This document shows, in pieces, positions 8,294-16,326 of a DNA stretch of 64,000 bases (positions are counted from its first letter, which is position 1; every line of letters starts with the position of its first letter). A model generated the notes under the pieces. The model searched no databases and was not told the origin of the DNA. It was given only the letters and a program-made list of their open reading frames with translations. A program made the translations under genes and the position numbers. The stretch is from Streptomyces sp. JH14 (GTDB lineage: Bacteria; Actinomycetota; Actinomycetes; Streptomycetales; Streptomycetaceae): NCBI RefSeq assembly GCF_029428675.1, contig NZ_JAJNEL010000001.1, positions 4,464,001-4,528,000 of the forward strand, written 5' to 3'.

Positions 8294-9553
8294 ATGACGC
8301 CGACCCCGACCCCGACCGTGCTCGCCGTGATCCCCGCCCGCGGCGGATCCAAGGGCGTCCCGGGCAAGAACATCGCCCAGGTCGGCGGCGTACCGCTGGT
8401 GGCCCGCGCGGTGAACACCTGCCTCGGATCGCGTGAGGTCACGGACGTCGTCGTCACCACCGACGACGCGGCCGTCGCGGCCGCCGCACGGGCCGCCGGA
8501 GACGCCCTCGGAGCCTCCGACAGGGTGCACTGCGTGCAGCGTCCGGCAGCCATCGCCGGTGACAGGTCGAGCAGCGAGGACGCGGTGCTGCACGCCCTCG
8601 ACGCGTACGAGGCGATGCACGGCCGCACCGTCGACGTGGTGCTCCTGGTCCAGTGCACCAGCCCGTTCCTCACCCGCGAGGACGTCGACGGCGTAGCCGC
8701 GGCGGTCGCCCGTGACGGTGCCGACACGGCCGTCACGGTGGCGCCCTTCCACGGCTTCATCTGGCGCGACGGCAGCGCGGTCGAGGAACACGCCTACGGC
8801 GTCAACCACGACAAGGGCGTCCGGCAGATGCGGCAGGACCGCCCCGAGGACCTGCTGGAGACGGGCGCGGCGTACGCCATGGACGTGGCCGGCTTCCGCA
8901 CCCACCGCCACCGCTTCTTCGGCGACACCGCACTGGTCCGCACCGACCCCGCCCGGGTCCTGGAGATCGACGACCCGCACGACCTGGCCCGCGCCCGCGC
9001 CCTCGCGCCGCTGCTCGACCCGTCGCCGCTGCCGACCCGCGACGACATCGACGCGGTCGTCCTCGACTTCGACGGCACGCAGACCGACGACCGGGTCCTC
9101 ATCGACGCCGACGGACGCGAGATCGTCGCCGTCCACCGCGGCGACGGCCTCGGCATCGCGGCCCTGCGCAAGTCCGGCCTCGACCTCCTGATCCTCTCCA
9201 CCGAGCAGAACCCGGTCGTCGCCGCCCGCGCCAACAAGCTCAAGGTCCCCGTCCTGCACGGCATCGACCGCAAGGACCTCGCCCTCAAGCAGTGGTGCGA
9301 CGAGCAGGGCATCGCCCCCGAGCGCGTGCTCTACGTCGGCAACGACGTCAACGACCTGCCCTGCTTCGCGCTCGCCGGCTGGCCCGTCGCCGTCGCGAGC
9401 GCCCACGACTCGGTACGCGCCGCGGCGCGCGCCGTCACGACCACCCCCGGCGGCTTCGGTGCCATCCGCGAGATCGCGGCCTGGCTGCTCGGCCCCACCC
9501 TGACGGACCACAAGCCCACCCCCACCGACTCCCCCGAGTCCACCACCAAGTAA
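8294..9553 (+). CDS. neuA: CMP-nonulosonate synthetase fused to HAD phosphatase
   Basis: This is a two-domain protein of 419 residues. Residues 1-235 are an N-acylneuraminate cytidylyltransferase: PARGGSKGVPGKN near 13-25 is the CTP-binding loop, and QCTSPFLTREDV follows. Residues about 250-400 are a HAD phosphatase of the KDO-8-P phosphatase type with DFDGTQTDD, including both aspartates, and GNDVNDLPCF. The same fusion occurs in animal CMP-sialate synthetases. Because the HAD aspartates are intact, it may remove the 9-phosphate as well as activate the sugar with CMP. An AGGAG at 8284-8288 precedes the ATG, and neuB follows after 12 bases. Together they convert a hexose-type precursor and PEP to a CMP-nonulosonate. 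The specific sugar (Kdn or Neu5Ac) cannot be read from sequence. Confidence 0.9.
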   Translation: MTPTPTPTVLAVIPARGGSKGVPGKNIAQVGGVPLVARAVNTCLGSREVTDVVVTTDDAAVAAAARAAGDALGASDRVHCVQRPAAIAGDRSSSEDAVLHALDAYEAMHGRTVDVVLLVQCTSPFLTREDVDGVAAAVARDGADTAVTVAPFHGFIWRDGSAVEEHAYGVNHDKGVRQMRQDRPEDLLETGAAYAMDVAGFRTHRHRFFGDTALVRTDPARVLEIDDPHDLARARALAPLLDPSPLPTRDDIDAVVLDFDGTQTDDRVLIDADGREIVAVHRGDGLGIAALRKSGLDLLILSTEQNPVVAARANKLKVPVLHGIDRKDLALKQWCDEQGIAPERVLYVGNDVNDLPCFALAGWPVAVASAHDSVRAAARAVTTTPGGFGAIREIAAWLLGPTLTDHKPTPTDSPESTTK

Positions 9554-9565
9554 GGAAACACCCTC

Positions 9566-10501
9566 ATGAGCACCTCCCGTCTGCGCACTCTCGGCACCCG
9601 CACCGCCGGCCCCGGTCAGCCCGTCTACATCACCGGCGAGATCGGCATCAACCACAACGGCGACCTCGGCAACGCCCTCGCGCTGATCGACGTGGCCGCC
9701 GATGCCGGCTGCGACGCCGTCAAGTTCCAGAAGCGCACCCCGGAGATCTGCACCCCGCGCGACCAGTGGGACATCGAGCGCGACACCCCCTGGGGCCGGA
9801 TGACGTACATCGACTACCGTCACCGCGTCGAGTTCGGCGAGGACGAGTACCGGGCCATCTCCGAGCACTGCGCCGAGCGCGGCATCGACTGGTTCGCCTC
9901 CCCGTGGGACACCGAGGCCGTCGCCTTCCTGGAGAAGTTCGACGTCCCCGCCCACAAGGTCGCCTCCGCCTCCCTCACGGACGACGAGCTGCTCCGCTCG
10001 CTGCGCGCCACCGGCCGCACGGTCATCCTCTCCACCGGCATGTCGACCCCGAAGCAGATCCGCCACGCGGTCGAGGTCCTCGGCAGCGACAACATCCTGC
10101 TCTGCCACGCCACCTCGACGTACCCGGCGAAGGCGGAGGAGCTGAACCTGCGGGTCATCAACACCCTCCAGCAGGAGTACCCGAACGTCCCGATCGGCTA
10201 CAGCGGCCACGAGACCGGCCTTCAGACGACCCTCGCCGCCGTCGCCCTCGGCGCCGCGTTCGTCGAGCGCCACATCACCCTCGACCGCGCCATGTGGGGC
10301 TCCGACCAGGCCGCCTCCGTCGAGCCGCAGGGCCTCACCCGCCTCGTCCGCGACATCCGCACCATCGAGGCCTCCCTCGGTGACGGCGTCAAGAAGGTGT
10401 ACGAGTCCGAGCTCGGTCCGATGAAGAAGCTCCGCCGTGTCGCGGGCGTCGTCTCCGAGAACACCGAGGCGGCCCAGGCCGCCGAGCCGGCCGCGGTCTG
10501 A
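9566..10501 (+). CDS. neuB: Nonulosonic acid synthase (NeuB type) without SAF domain
   Basis: This TIM-barrel PEP-condensing synthase has 311 residues. GEIGINHNGDLGNA and KFQKRTPE mark the PEP/phosphate site, ILSTGMST and GYSGHETG are conserved, and RHITLDRAMWGSDQ supplies metal ligands. Classical NeuB and human NANS carry a C-terminal antifreeze-like (SAF) domain of about 60 residues. This protein stops right after the barrel with an alanine-rich tail. With the fused phosphatase in the preceding gene, a route through a 9-phosphate (mannose-6-P or ManNAc-6-P plus PEP) is plausible. Streptomyces walls are known to contain Kdn polymers, which makes Kdn a good guess. AAGGAA lies just upstream of the ATG. 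Confidence 0.9.
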   Translation: MSTSRLRTLGTRTAGPGQPVYITGEIGINHNGDLGNALALIDVAADAGCDAVKFQKRTPEICTPRDQWDIERDTPWGRMTYIDYRHRVEFGEDEYRAISEHCAERGIDWFASPWDTEAVAFLEKFDVPAHKVASASLTDDELLRSLRATGRTVILSTGMSTPKQIRHAVEVLGSDNILLCHATSTYPAKAEELNLRVINTLQQEYPNVPIGYSGHETGLQTTLAAVALGAAFVERHITLDRAMWGSDQAASVEPQGLTRLVRDIRTIEASLGDGVKKVYESELGPMKKLRRVAGVVSENTEAAQAAEPAAV

Positions 10502-10512
10502 CGGGCCGACCG

Positions 10513-11568
10513 GTGAACCTCGCCTTCGTCGAGAGCCCGGTCCAGCTCCTGAACGTCCTGGAGTGGGCCTACGCAGAGGGAGGCGACGACCTGGTCCGCA
10601 GGGACATGACGGTCGTCGTCCTCCCCCCGGTCGACCCGATGTCGCGTGGTCAGCTGCGCCGGATGGCGGAGCTGGCCCGCGACGAGGGCGTCACCGTCCG
10701 CTGGCAGGAGGCGCGTGGCGGGGCGGGCACACCCCTGAAGACCCTGCGGTCACTGGCGGGACTGCTGCGCCGGGCGGACCGGATCGTGATCGGCGACCCG
10801 TTCTCCCGGTATGTGCAGCTGCTCCTCACCATGGTCCGCGCCCGTTGCATCACGGTGGTCGACGACGGCACGGCGACGATGGAGTTCGTCGCCCAACTGG
10901 CCCGTGGCGAACGCCTGGTGCGCTGGCACCGGCGCGGCAGCTCCGGCCCGCGCGAACTGGTCCTGGCCCCGGTCACGGCCACCGCCCGCCGCCGCTTCAC
11001 GCCGTCCGGGACCCGCACGGTCGAGGTGTTCACAGCGATGCCGGTCGAGGCTCCGGCCGGCATCACGGTCACCCCCAACACCTTCGCCTGGACCCGGGCC
11101 CGCTTCGGCCCGCCGCGTCTCACCAAGGGCGCGGACCTGGTGGGCACCTCCCTGGTCGAGACGGGCGTCATCGACCAGGAGCAGTACCTGGAGGCGGTCT
11201 CGGGCCTCGCCCGTACCCACGGCGCGACCCGCTACTTCGCGCACCGCCGGGAGTCCGCCGACAAGCTCCACGCCCTGGAAGCGGCCACCGGCTTGGAGAT
11301 CGTCCGCCCCGACCTCCCTCTGGAACTCATCGCCCGCCGCGGCCCGATCGGCCGTACGGTCCTGAGCTTCCCGTCCACGGTGGTCCACACCCTGCCGCTG
11401 GCCCTGGTCGGTACGGAGGTCAAGGTCGCGGTCTGCGACATCGCCCCGGAGTGGCTCCGGGACACGGCGTCACCGCGCGCCCAGGGTTTCCTGAGCGGTG
11501 TCACGGAGACGGCCCGCGACGTACAGCGGCTGGCCCCGTGGCGGGTCACCGCGGTGACCGAGGTCTGA
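10513..11568 (+). CDS. GT52/polysialyltransferase-like transferase
   Basis: This 351-residue protein is the last gene of the nonulosonate operon, starting with GTG 12 bases after neuB. Its N-terminus (LAFVESPVQLLNVLEWAY) resembles the opening strand of GT52-type sialyltransferases. Motifs of bacterial sialyltransferases appear in order: DDG in VVDDGTATMEF (about residue 117), an AHRRES segment (about 243) in the place of the HP/HPRE motif, and FPSTVVHTL (about 285) as the serine/threonine motif. I infer a CMP-nonulosonate-dependent glycosyltransferase, perhaps the chain-initiating enzyme beside the polysialyltransferase-type one. The HP motif is not canonical, so activity is not assured. A hairpin at 11590-11622 follows. 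Confidence 0.65.
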   Translation: MNLAFVESPVQLLNVLEWAYAEGGDDLVRRDMTVVVLPPVDPMSRGQLRRMAELARDEGVTVRWQEARGGAGTPLKTLRSLAGLLRRADRIVIGDPFSRYVQLLLTMVRARCITVVDDGTATMEFVAQLARGERLVRWHRRGSSGPRELVLAPVTATARRRFTPSGTRTVEVFTAMPVEAPAGITVTPNTFAWTRARFGPPRLTKGADLVGTSLVETGVIDQEQYLEAVSGLARTHGATRYFAHRRESADKLHALEAATGLEIVRPDLPLELIARRGPIGRTVLSFPSTVVHTLPLALVGTEVKVAVCDIAPEWLRDTASPRAQGFLSGVTETARDVQRLAPWRVTAVTEV

Positions 11569-11589
11569 GGCTCACCTCTGCGAACGGCT

Positions 11590-11622
11590 GAGGCCGCCCG
11601 GGCGTACTGTCTGAGCGGCCTC
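11590..11622 (+). terminator. Hairpin after the nonulosonate operon
   Basis: GAGGCCGC (11590-11597) pairs with GCGGCCTC (11615-11622) over a 17-base loop, 21 bases after the operon's last stop. No T-run follows, as usual in Streptomyces. Confidence 0.5.
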
Positions 11623-11828
11623 GATTCATACCGCGAGCCCTGACCGCGTCATGAGGTGCACCGTTCGACGAATGTCGCGCGGTCGAAGGTCCAGTTGCCG
11701 GGGTCCCTCCCCTCCTTGCCGCGCGGCCCGCGTGGGCGGGCCACGCGAAGGGTCTGCCGGGGGCGGTCCGGCGGTTCAGCCGAGGTTTCCGTTCGCCACC
11801 GTCGCCGTCCCGAGGCCGAGGACCGCGT

Positions 11829-12042
11829 CGGCGCCCCGGCCGCGCGGATGAGGTTGCCGCTGACGACCACCGAACCGATGCGTCCGGTATCCGTGTTGGA
11901 CACCACGATCGCGCCGCCGGAGCCCGTGTCGCAGATGGTGTTGCAGGTCACGGAGATGTCCTGGAGCACGTTCCCGGAGCCCGAGCTGACGTAGGTGCCG
12001 GTGACCGCCGCAGAGTCGGTCGTGTGGCCGGCGATCACCGAC
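11829..12042 (-). pseudogene. Right-handed parallel beta-helix protein remnant
   Basis: Read on the minus strand, this stretch encodes short beta-strand repeats typical of pectate-lyase-like or polysaccharide-depolymerase beta-helices. Examples are VSSGSGNVLQDISVTCNTI, IVVSNTDTGRIGSVVVSGN and LIRAAG. The frame is open from 12161 to 11649, but both flanks turn into arginine/proline-rich text that does not look coding. There is no credible start or full-length domain. It is probably the residue of a secreted beta-helix protein gene, perhaps a glycan-processing enzyme belonging to the neighbouring surface-polymer cluster. It lies directly downstream of the membrane acyltransferase gene on the same strand. 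Confidence 0.55.
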
Positions 12043-12141
12043 TGCTGCCGGAGGAGGGCCCGAGTCGCATGCCTTTGTGCGGATCGCGACGGCGGTGACG
12101 GCGGGCCCGCCCGGGCGGACCGGGCGGGCCGCAGGCCGGCG

Positions 12142-14283
12142 TCAGCCCTTTCGGGGGACACGGTCCAGGTCGGGTCCGAACAGATCGGTCAGGCTGTCCC
12201 TCAGGAGCGGGGCGATGGCGGTCGCGTAACTTTCAGCCACGTGGCTGTCGTCTCGATAGACCACGGTGTCGCCGACGGCGGCAGGGCAGCGTCCGTCGAC
12301 GCAGAACCAGGCCTCCGGGTCGATCACGCTCACCCCGGCCTGTTGCGCCGCGGCCAGGTTGATCCGGCGCATGTCGGGCGCCGGGTCAACCTTGGATTCC
12401 GGCTGCGTGCACCGGCTCAGATCGTCCGAGTGGTTGGAGACGCAATCCACCGCGTTGCCCTTGGGCGAGGGGGTGTCGAGCAGGGTGACCACCTTGGCGC
12501 CGCCCTTCTGCAGTGCCCGGTAGGTGGTCGCGTAGCCGTTGAGCCACTGGGCATGCCAGTCGGCCTCGGGCTTCCACGGGACTATCGTGTTGGAGGAGCT
12601 CGTGATCACTACGCCGGCGTGTGCCGCCTGGATCTTCGCGACCGCCTTCTTTCGCCAGGTGTCACACGTGGTGTAAGGGCCGTTCTGGTACTTGGTGGTG
12701 ACCCAGGCGACCTTGCAGGACGCCTTGGCCAGGGCTACGAGCTTCCAGTGGTTCTGCTTCGCCAGCTCCTCCAGCGCCGGGAACCACTGGGCCGCATGAG
12801 AGTCACCGTAGAGTGCGACCACGGTCGAGCTGGACGTGTCGCCGTACTCGCAACCGGCAGGGACCCTGTCGCTGGTGTAACTGGCCATGCATCCATCGAG
12901 ATAGATGGCCGACTTGGCCTTGCCCACGGTCCTCAGGTCCTGGGTCAGATTGGCCGGGAGCGCATGGTCCGGGTTCGCCAGCAGTTTCTGGAGGGCGGGG
13001 AGCGGGTCCTCGGCGGAGGCCACCGTGCCGGCGAGCGAGGGGGCGTTCCCGTCCGAGGCCAGGGCCGGCGGGAACTGCGCGGCCACCAGGGCGATCGCGG
13101 CGGTGCCGGCGGAGAGGCCGAGGCCGAGCGCCAACCCGCGAGCGGCGCTCCGCTTGAACACGTGGTTGAACCGGACCGGGTTCTCCACCAGACGTAGCGT
13201 CAGCCAGGCCAGCACCAGTCCCAGCGCTGCGGCGCCGAGCCGCACCGCGCCGACGGGCAGGCCGCTGGGAACGGCGTGCGGCAGGATCACCATCAGTGGC
13301 CAGTGCCACAAGTACCAGCTGTAGGAGACGCCGCCGATCCACACGGCGGGCCGCAGGCCGAGGACCGCGACGGCGCCGAACCGTCCGGAGGCGGCTCCGC
13401 CCGCCAGTACGGCGACCGTGCCGAGCACAGGCACCGCCGCGTACCAGCCGGGGAAGCGGGTCGAGTCGTCGTACACCAGGCCGGCGTAGGCGATCGCTGC
13501 CAGGCCGGCCCAGCTGAGCGGTGCCGCCACGGTGGCGGGCAGGCGGTCGAACCGGTCCGCACCGAGGGCCAGCAGCGCACCCAGGCCCAGCTCCCAGGCA
13601 CGGGTCTGCGAGCCGAAGTAGGCCCACGGTGAGTTGCCCGCCGTCAGCGAGATGTTGACTACGAAGGACAGCGTGCACAGCAGCGCCAGCGGGATGGCCA
13701 CCAGGGTGCGGCGCCGGAGCAGCCGCCAGCTCGCGAACAGCAGTACCGGCCAGACCAGGTAGAACTGCTCCTCCACGGCCAGAGACCAGAAGTGCTGGAA
13801 CGGAGACGGAGGCGCGGCTGCGTTGAGGTAGTCGGCGCCGCTCTCGGCGAGACGGAAGTTGACGAAGTAGAAGGCGCTGGCCACAGCGTCGCCGGCGTAG
13901 TCGATGAAGCGGGCTTTGGAGAGCCACAGCCACGCGCCCGCCAGGGTGACCACGCCCACCAGCGTGGATGCGGGCAGCAGGCGCAGAGCGCGTCTGGCAT
14001 AGAAGCGCCCGATGGCGACGCGTCCGGTGGAGGTCACCTCACGCAGGATCTGCGAGGTGATGAGGAAACCGGAGATCACGAAGAAGACATCCACGCCGAC
14101 GTAGCCGCCCGCCAGGTGACGGATGCCGGCGTGGGAGAAGACCACGAGAAGGACCGCGACCGCGCGGAGTCCCTGGATGTCCAAGCGCATGCCGTGCTCT
14201 GCGGGCCTGCGGGCCGTCCTGCCAGGGGGGTCGGCATGGCTCGGTATGGACAGTTGCGACGGTGCGAGACTGGTGTGCGCCAC
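12142..14283 (-). CDS. Membrane O-acyltransferase with SGNH domain (OafA/OatA type)
   Basis: The 713-residue protein has an acyltransferase-3 membrane domain (residues about 30-400, ten or more hydrophobic helices; conserved RLDIQGLRAVAVLLVVFSHAG and SLAVEEQFYLVWP). A C-terminal extracytoplasmic SGNH-hydrolase domain carries YGDSHAAQW (about residue 490) for the nucleophile and DDSHVAESYA (about 676) for the Asp/His pair. Such fusions move an acetyl group across the membrane onto a cell-surface sugar. Its place beside the nonulosonate genes suggests O-acetylation of that polymer. GTG 14283 is reported, but ATG 14190 (MRLDIQGLRAV) would remove a 31-residue proline-rich N-terminus and is a real alternative. 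No other gene is close upstream. Confidence 0.88.
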   Translation of the reverse strand: MAHTSLAPSQLSIPSHADPPGRTARRPAEHGMRLDIQGLRAVAVLLVVFSHAGIRHLAGGYVGVDVFFVISGFLITSQILREVTSTGRVAIGRFYARRALRLLPASTLVGVVTLAGAWLWLSKARFIDYAGDAVASAFYFVNFRLAESGADYLNAAAPPSPFQHFWSLAVEEQFYLVWPVLLFASWRLLRRRTLVAIPLALLCTLSFVVNISLTAGNSPWAYFGSQTRAWELGLGALLALGADRFDRLPATVAAPLSWAGLAAIAYAGLVYDDSTRFPGWYAAVPVLGTVAVLAGGAASGRFGAVAVLGLRPAVWIGGVSYSWYLWHWPLMVILPHAVPSGLPVGAVRLGAAALGLVLAWLTLRLVENPVRFNHVFKRSAARGLALGLGLSAGTAAIALVAAQFPPALASDGNAPSLAGTVASAEDPLPALQKLLANPDHALPANLTQDLRTVGKAKSAIYLDGCMASYTSDRVPAGCEYGDTSSSTVVALYGDSHAAQWFPALEELAKQNHWKLVALAKASCKVAWVTTKYQNGPYTTCDTWRKKAVAKIQAAHAGVVITSSSNTIVPWKPEADWHAQWLNGYATTYRALQKGGAKVVTLLDTPSPKGNAVDCVSNHSDDLSRCTQPESKVDPAPDMRRINLAAAQQAGVSVIDPEAWFCVDGRCPAAVGDTVVYRDDSHVAESYATAIAPLLRDSLTDLFGPDLDRVPRKG

Positions 14284-14949
14284 CTGAACCCCAAGGAATA
14301 TCAGAGGGCCGGCCGGGGGGTGGGGCCACCGGAGGCAGCGCGGAACAGTCGCTTGGCGCCTGAAGCCCGGGGTGCATCCGGACGGCGCATGCGTGCGCGA
14401 TCACTGCAGCAGGCCCGGGCGCCAGGCTCCGGCCCAGAGTCAATGGACGGAAACGTAACCGAACGCACGCCCTGCCAGTAGTCGCTGCTGGGGAGTTCGC
14501 GAGCTCGTTCCCCGACATTCACGGGAGGGTCGTCGTCCGGACCTGTCTCCGAGACCACGCTGAGATGCGACGAGGGCTCAGCTCCCGCCGGCACCCGCCG
14601 AACCTGGACCTCCACCTCGTGAACTGCGCTGGAAGGGGAAGCCGGTCTGCTGTCGGACGCGTGGGTACGGCCGTGAACGAGACCGGACCTCAGACCGCAT
14701 AGGTGTACGACGCATCCACGTAGGTCGCGGCGACGCAGCGTAGACCGGGGCGGACCGGAGCCGGACAGCGGGGGAAGCGGGATGGTGGGACAGTGGGGGG
14801 CATCGGAGGAAATTGGATGAGTTTACCCACCCCCTTCTCACGTCACACGCCCTGACGCCGCATTTTGTTCCTCTATGCGGCTGAACTTTTGTTGATCTGT
14901 GGCCAGTTGAGGGGGGAAGGGGCCTACCCTTCACCAGGTGAACCAGTTG
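14284..14949. other. Intergenic region between acyltransferase and amidohydrolase
   Basis: These 666 bases between two divergent genes contain no supported gene. Open frames here lack coding-like composition or start signals. The last 120 bases are less G+C rich (around 14850-14900) and probably carry the promoter of the amidohydrolase. No operator or repeat was recognised. Confidence 0.5.
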
Positions 14950-16188
14950 ATGTCCCGCGAGTCCGATGCCGAGCTGCCCGTGCACACAGACCTGCCCGAA
15001 CCCCTGCCCGGCACGCTGCCCGAACCCCTGCGGGCCGAGCTGATCGCGTTCCGGCGCGATCTGCACATGCACCCCGAGCTCGGCAACCAGGAGTTCCGTA
15101 CCACCGCGGCCATCAAGGCCCGGCTGGAGAAGGCCGGGCTCCGGCCCCAGGTGCTCTCCACCGGGACCGGGCTCATGTGTGACGTGGGTACGCGGGGCAG
15201 TGGCACGCCGCCCATGCTCGCTCTGCGCGCGGACATCGACGCCCTGCCCATTCCGGACACCAAGAACGGGGTCCCGTACCGGTCCACCGTCCCCGACCGG
15301 GCGCACGCCTGTGGGCACGACATCCACACCACCACCGTCCTCGGTGCCGGGCTCGTACTCGCGGAGCTCGACCGGCAGGGGCTGCTGCCGCGGCCCGTGC
15401 GGCTGATCTTCCAGCCGGCCGAGGAGGTGCTGCCCGGCGGTGCGGCCGATGCGATCGAGTCAGGGGTGCTGGAGGGCGTCGGGCGGATCATCGGCGTGCA
15501 CTGCGACCCGAAGGTCGATGTGGGGAAGATCGGGCTGCGGGTCGGGGCGATCACTTCGGCGTGCGACCGGCTGGAGGTCTCCCTCGACGGACCCGGCGGG
15601 CACACTGCCCGGCCGCATCTGACCACCGACCTGATCACGGCAGCGGCGAAGGTGGTCACCGAGGTCCCCGCGCTGCTCGCCCGCCGGGTCGACGCCCGCT
15701 CGGGACTCGCGGTCACATGGGGGCGGCTGCAGGCCGGGCATGCCTGCAATGTGATCCCGCAGCACGCCGAGCTGTCCGGCACGGTCCGCTGCCTGGATCT
15801 GGAGGCGTGGCGGGAGGCGCCGGACCTGGTCCATGCGGCGATCGACGAGGTGGCCGGAATGCACCGGGCCAAGACGGTGATCACCTACGTCCGCGGGGTC
15901 CCGCCGGTCGTGAACGACCCGGCGGTGACGGATCTGCTGGCCGCTGCGATGTCGGGGCGCCGCGGATCGTATGCGATCGAGGACACCGAGCAGAGCCTCG
16001 GCGGAGAGGACTTCTCCTGGTACCTGGAGCATGTCCCGGGGGCCATGGCGCGGCTCGGGGTGCGCACTCCCGGCGACACCCGGCGCCTCGACCTGCACCG
16101 TGGGGACTTCGATGCGGACGAGGAGGCGATCACCGTTGGTGTGGAGCTGTTCACCGCCGCGGCTTTGCTCGACGGCAACCGTTCGTAA
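14950..16188 (+). CDS. M20-family amidohydrolase
   Basis: This metallopeptidase-fold hydrolase of the M20D (hippurate/IAA-amino-acid hydrolase) group has 412 residues. Zinc-site motifs are visible: FRRDLHMHPELG near residue 35, LRADIDALPIPD near 95, HACGHDIHT near 120 and IFQPAEEVLPGGA near 155. A lid domain sits in the middle, and LGGEDFSWYL near the C-terminus supplies a further ligand. It cleaves N-acyl amino acids or related amides in the cytoplasm. The start is ATG 14950, because AGGTGA (14936-14941) nine bases upstream matches the 16S tail. A GTG at 14938 within that signal is the alternative. The nucleoside importer follows after 138 bases but has its own control signals, so a functional link is unproven. 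Confidence 0.88.
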   Translation: MSRESDAELPVHTDLPEPLPGTLPEPLRAELIAFRRDLHMHPELGNQEFRTTAAIKARLEKAGLRPQVLSTGTGLMCDVGTRGSGTPPMLALRADIDALPIPDTKNGVPYRSTVPDRAHACGHDIHTTTVLGAGLVLAELDRQGLLPRPVRLIFQPAEEVLPGGAADAIESGVLEGVGRIIGVHCDPKVDVGKIGLRVGAITSACDRLEVSLDGPGGHTARPHLTTDLITAAAKVVTEVPALLARRVDARSGLAVTWGRLQAGHACNVIPQHAELSGTVRCLDLEAWREAPDLVHAAIDEVAGMHRAKTVITYVRGVPPVVNDPAVTDLLAAAMSGRRGSYAIEDTEQSLGGEDFSWYLEHVPGAMARLGVRTPGDTRRLDLHRGDFDADEEAITVGVELFTAAALLDGNRS

Positions 16189-16254
16189 CCGGACAGGTCA
16201 CCCCCGGTTCGCGACGATCCGATAACGGCTTCCGTACAGGGCTTTATCTGACAT

Positions 16255-16266
16255 CTACGCGCGTTA
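16255..16266. promoter_or_regulatory. Nucleoside-regulon palindrome, site 1 (nucleoside-binding lipoprotein gene)
   Basis: CTACGCGCGTTA differs from the consensus CTACGCGCGTAG in the last two bases. It overlaps a -10-like TACGAT (16265-16270) and lies 60 bases before the TTG start of the lipoprotein gene. It is one of six such sites in the window, all before nucleoside genes. Confidence 0.65.
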
Positions 16267-16326
16267 CGATCGCGGCGAAACCAGCGCCGGAAGAGGCGCT
16301 TCGGTCAGGTTTGAAGGAGCCTTCCC

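Noticed and set aside
8282..10273. 663-codon minus-strand frame opposite neuA/neuB
   Set aside because: It is a shadow of the neu genes, with valine/glycine/aspartate-rich text and no domain.
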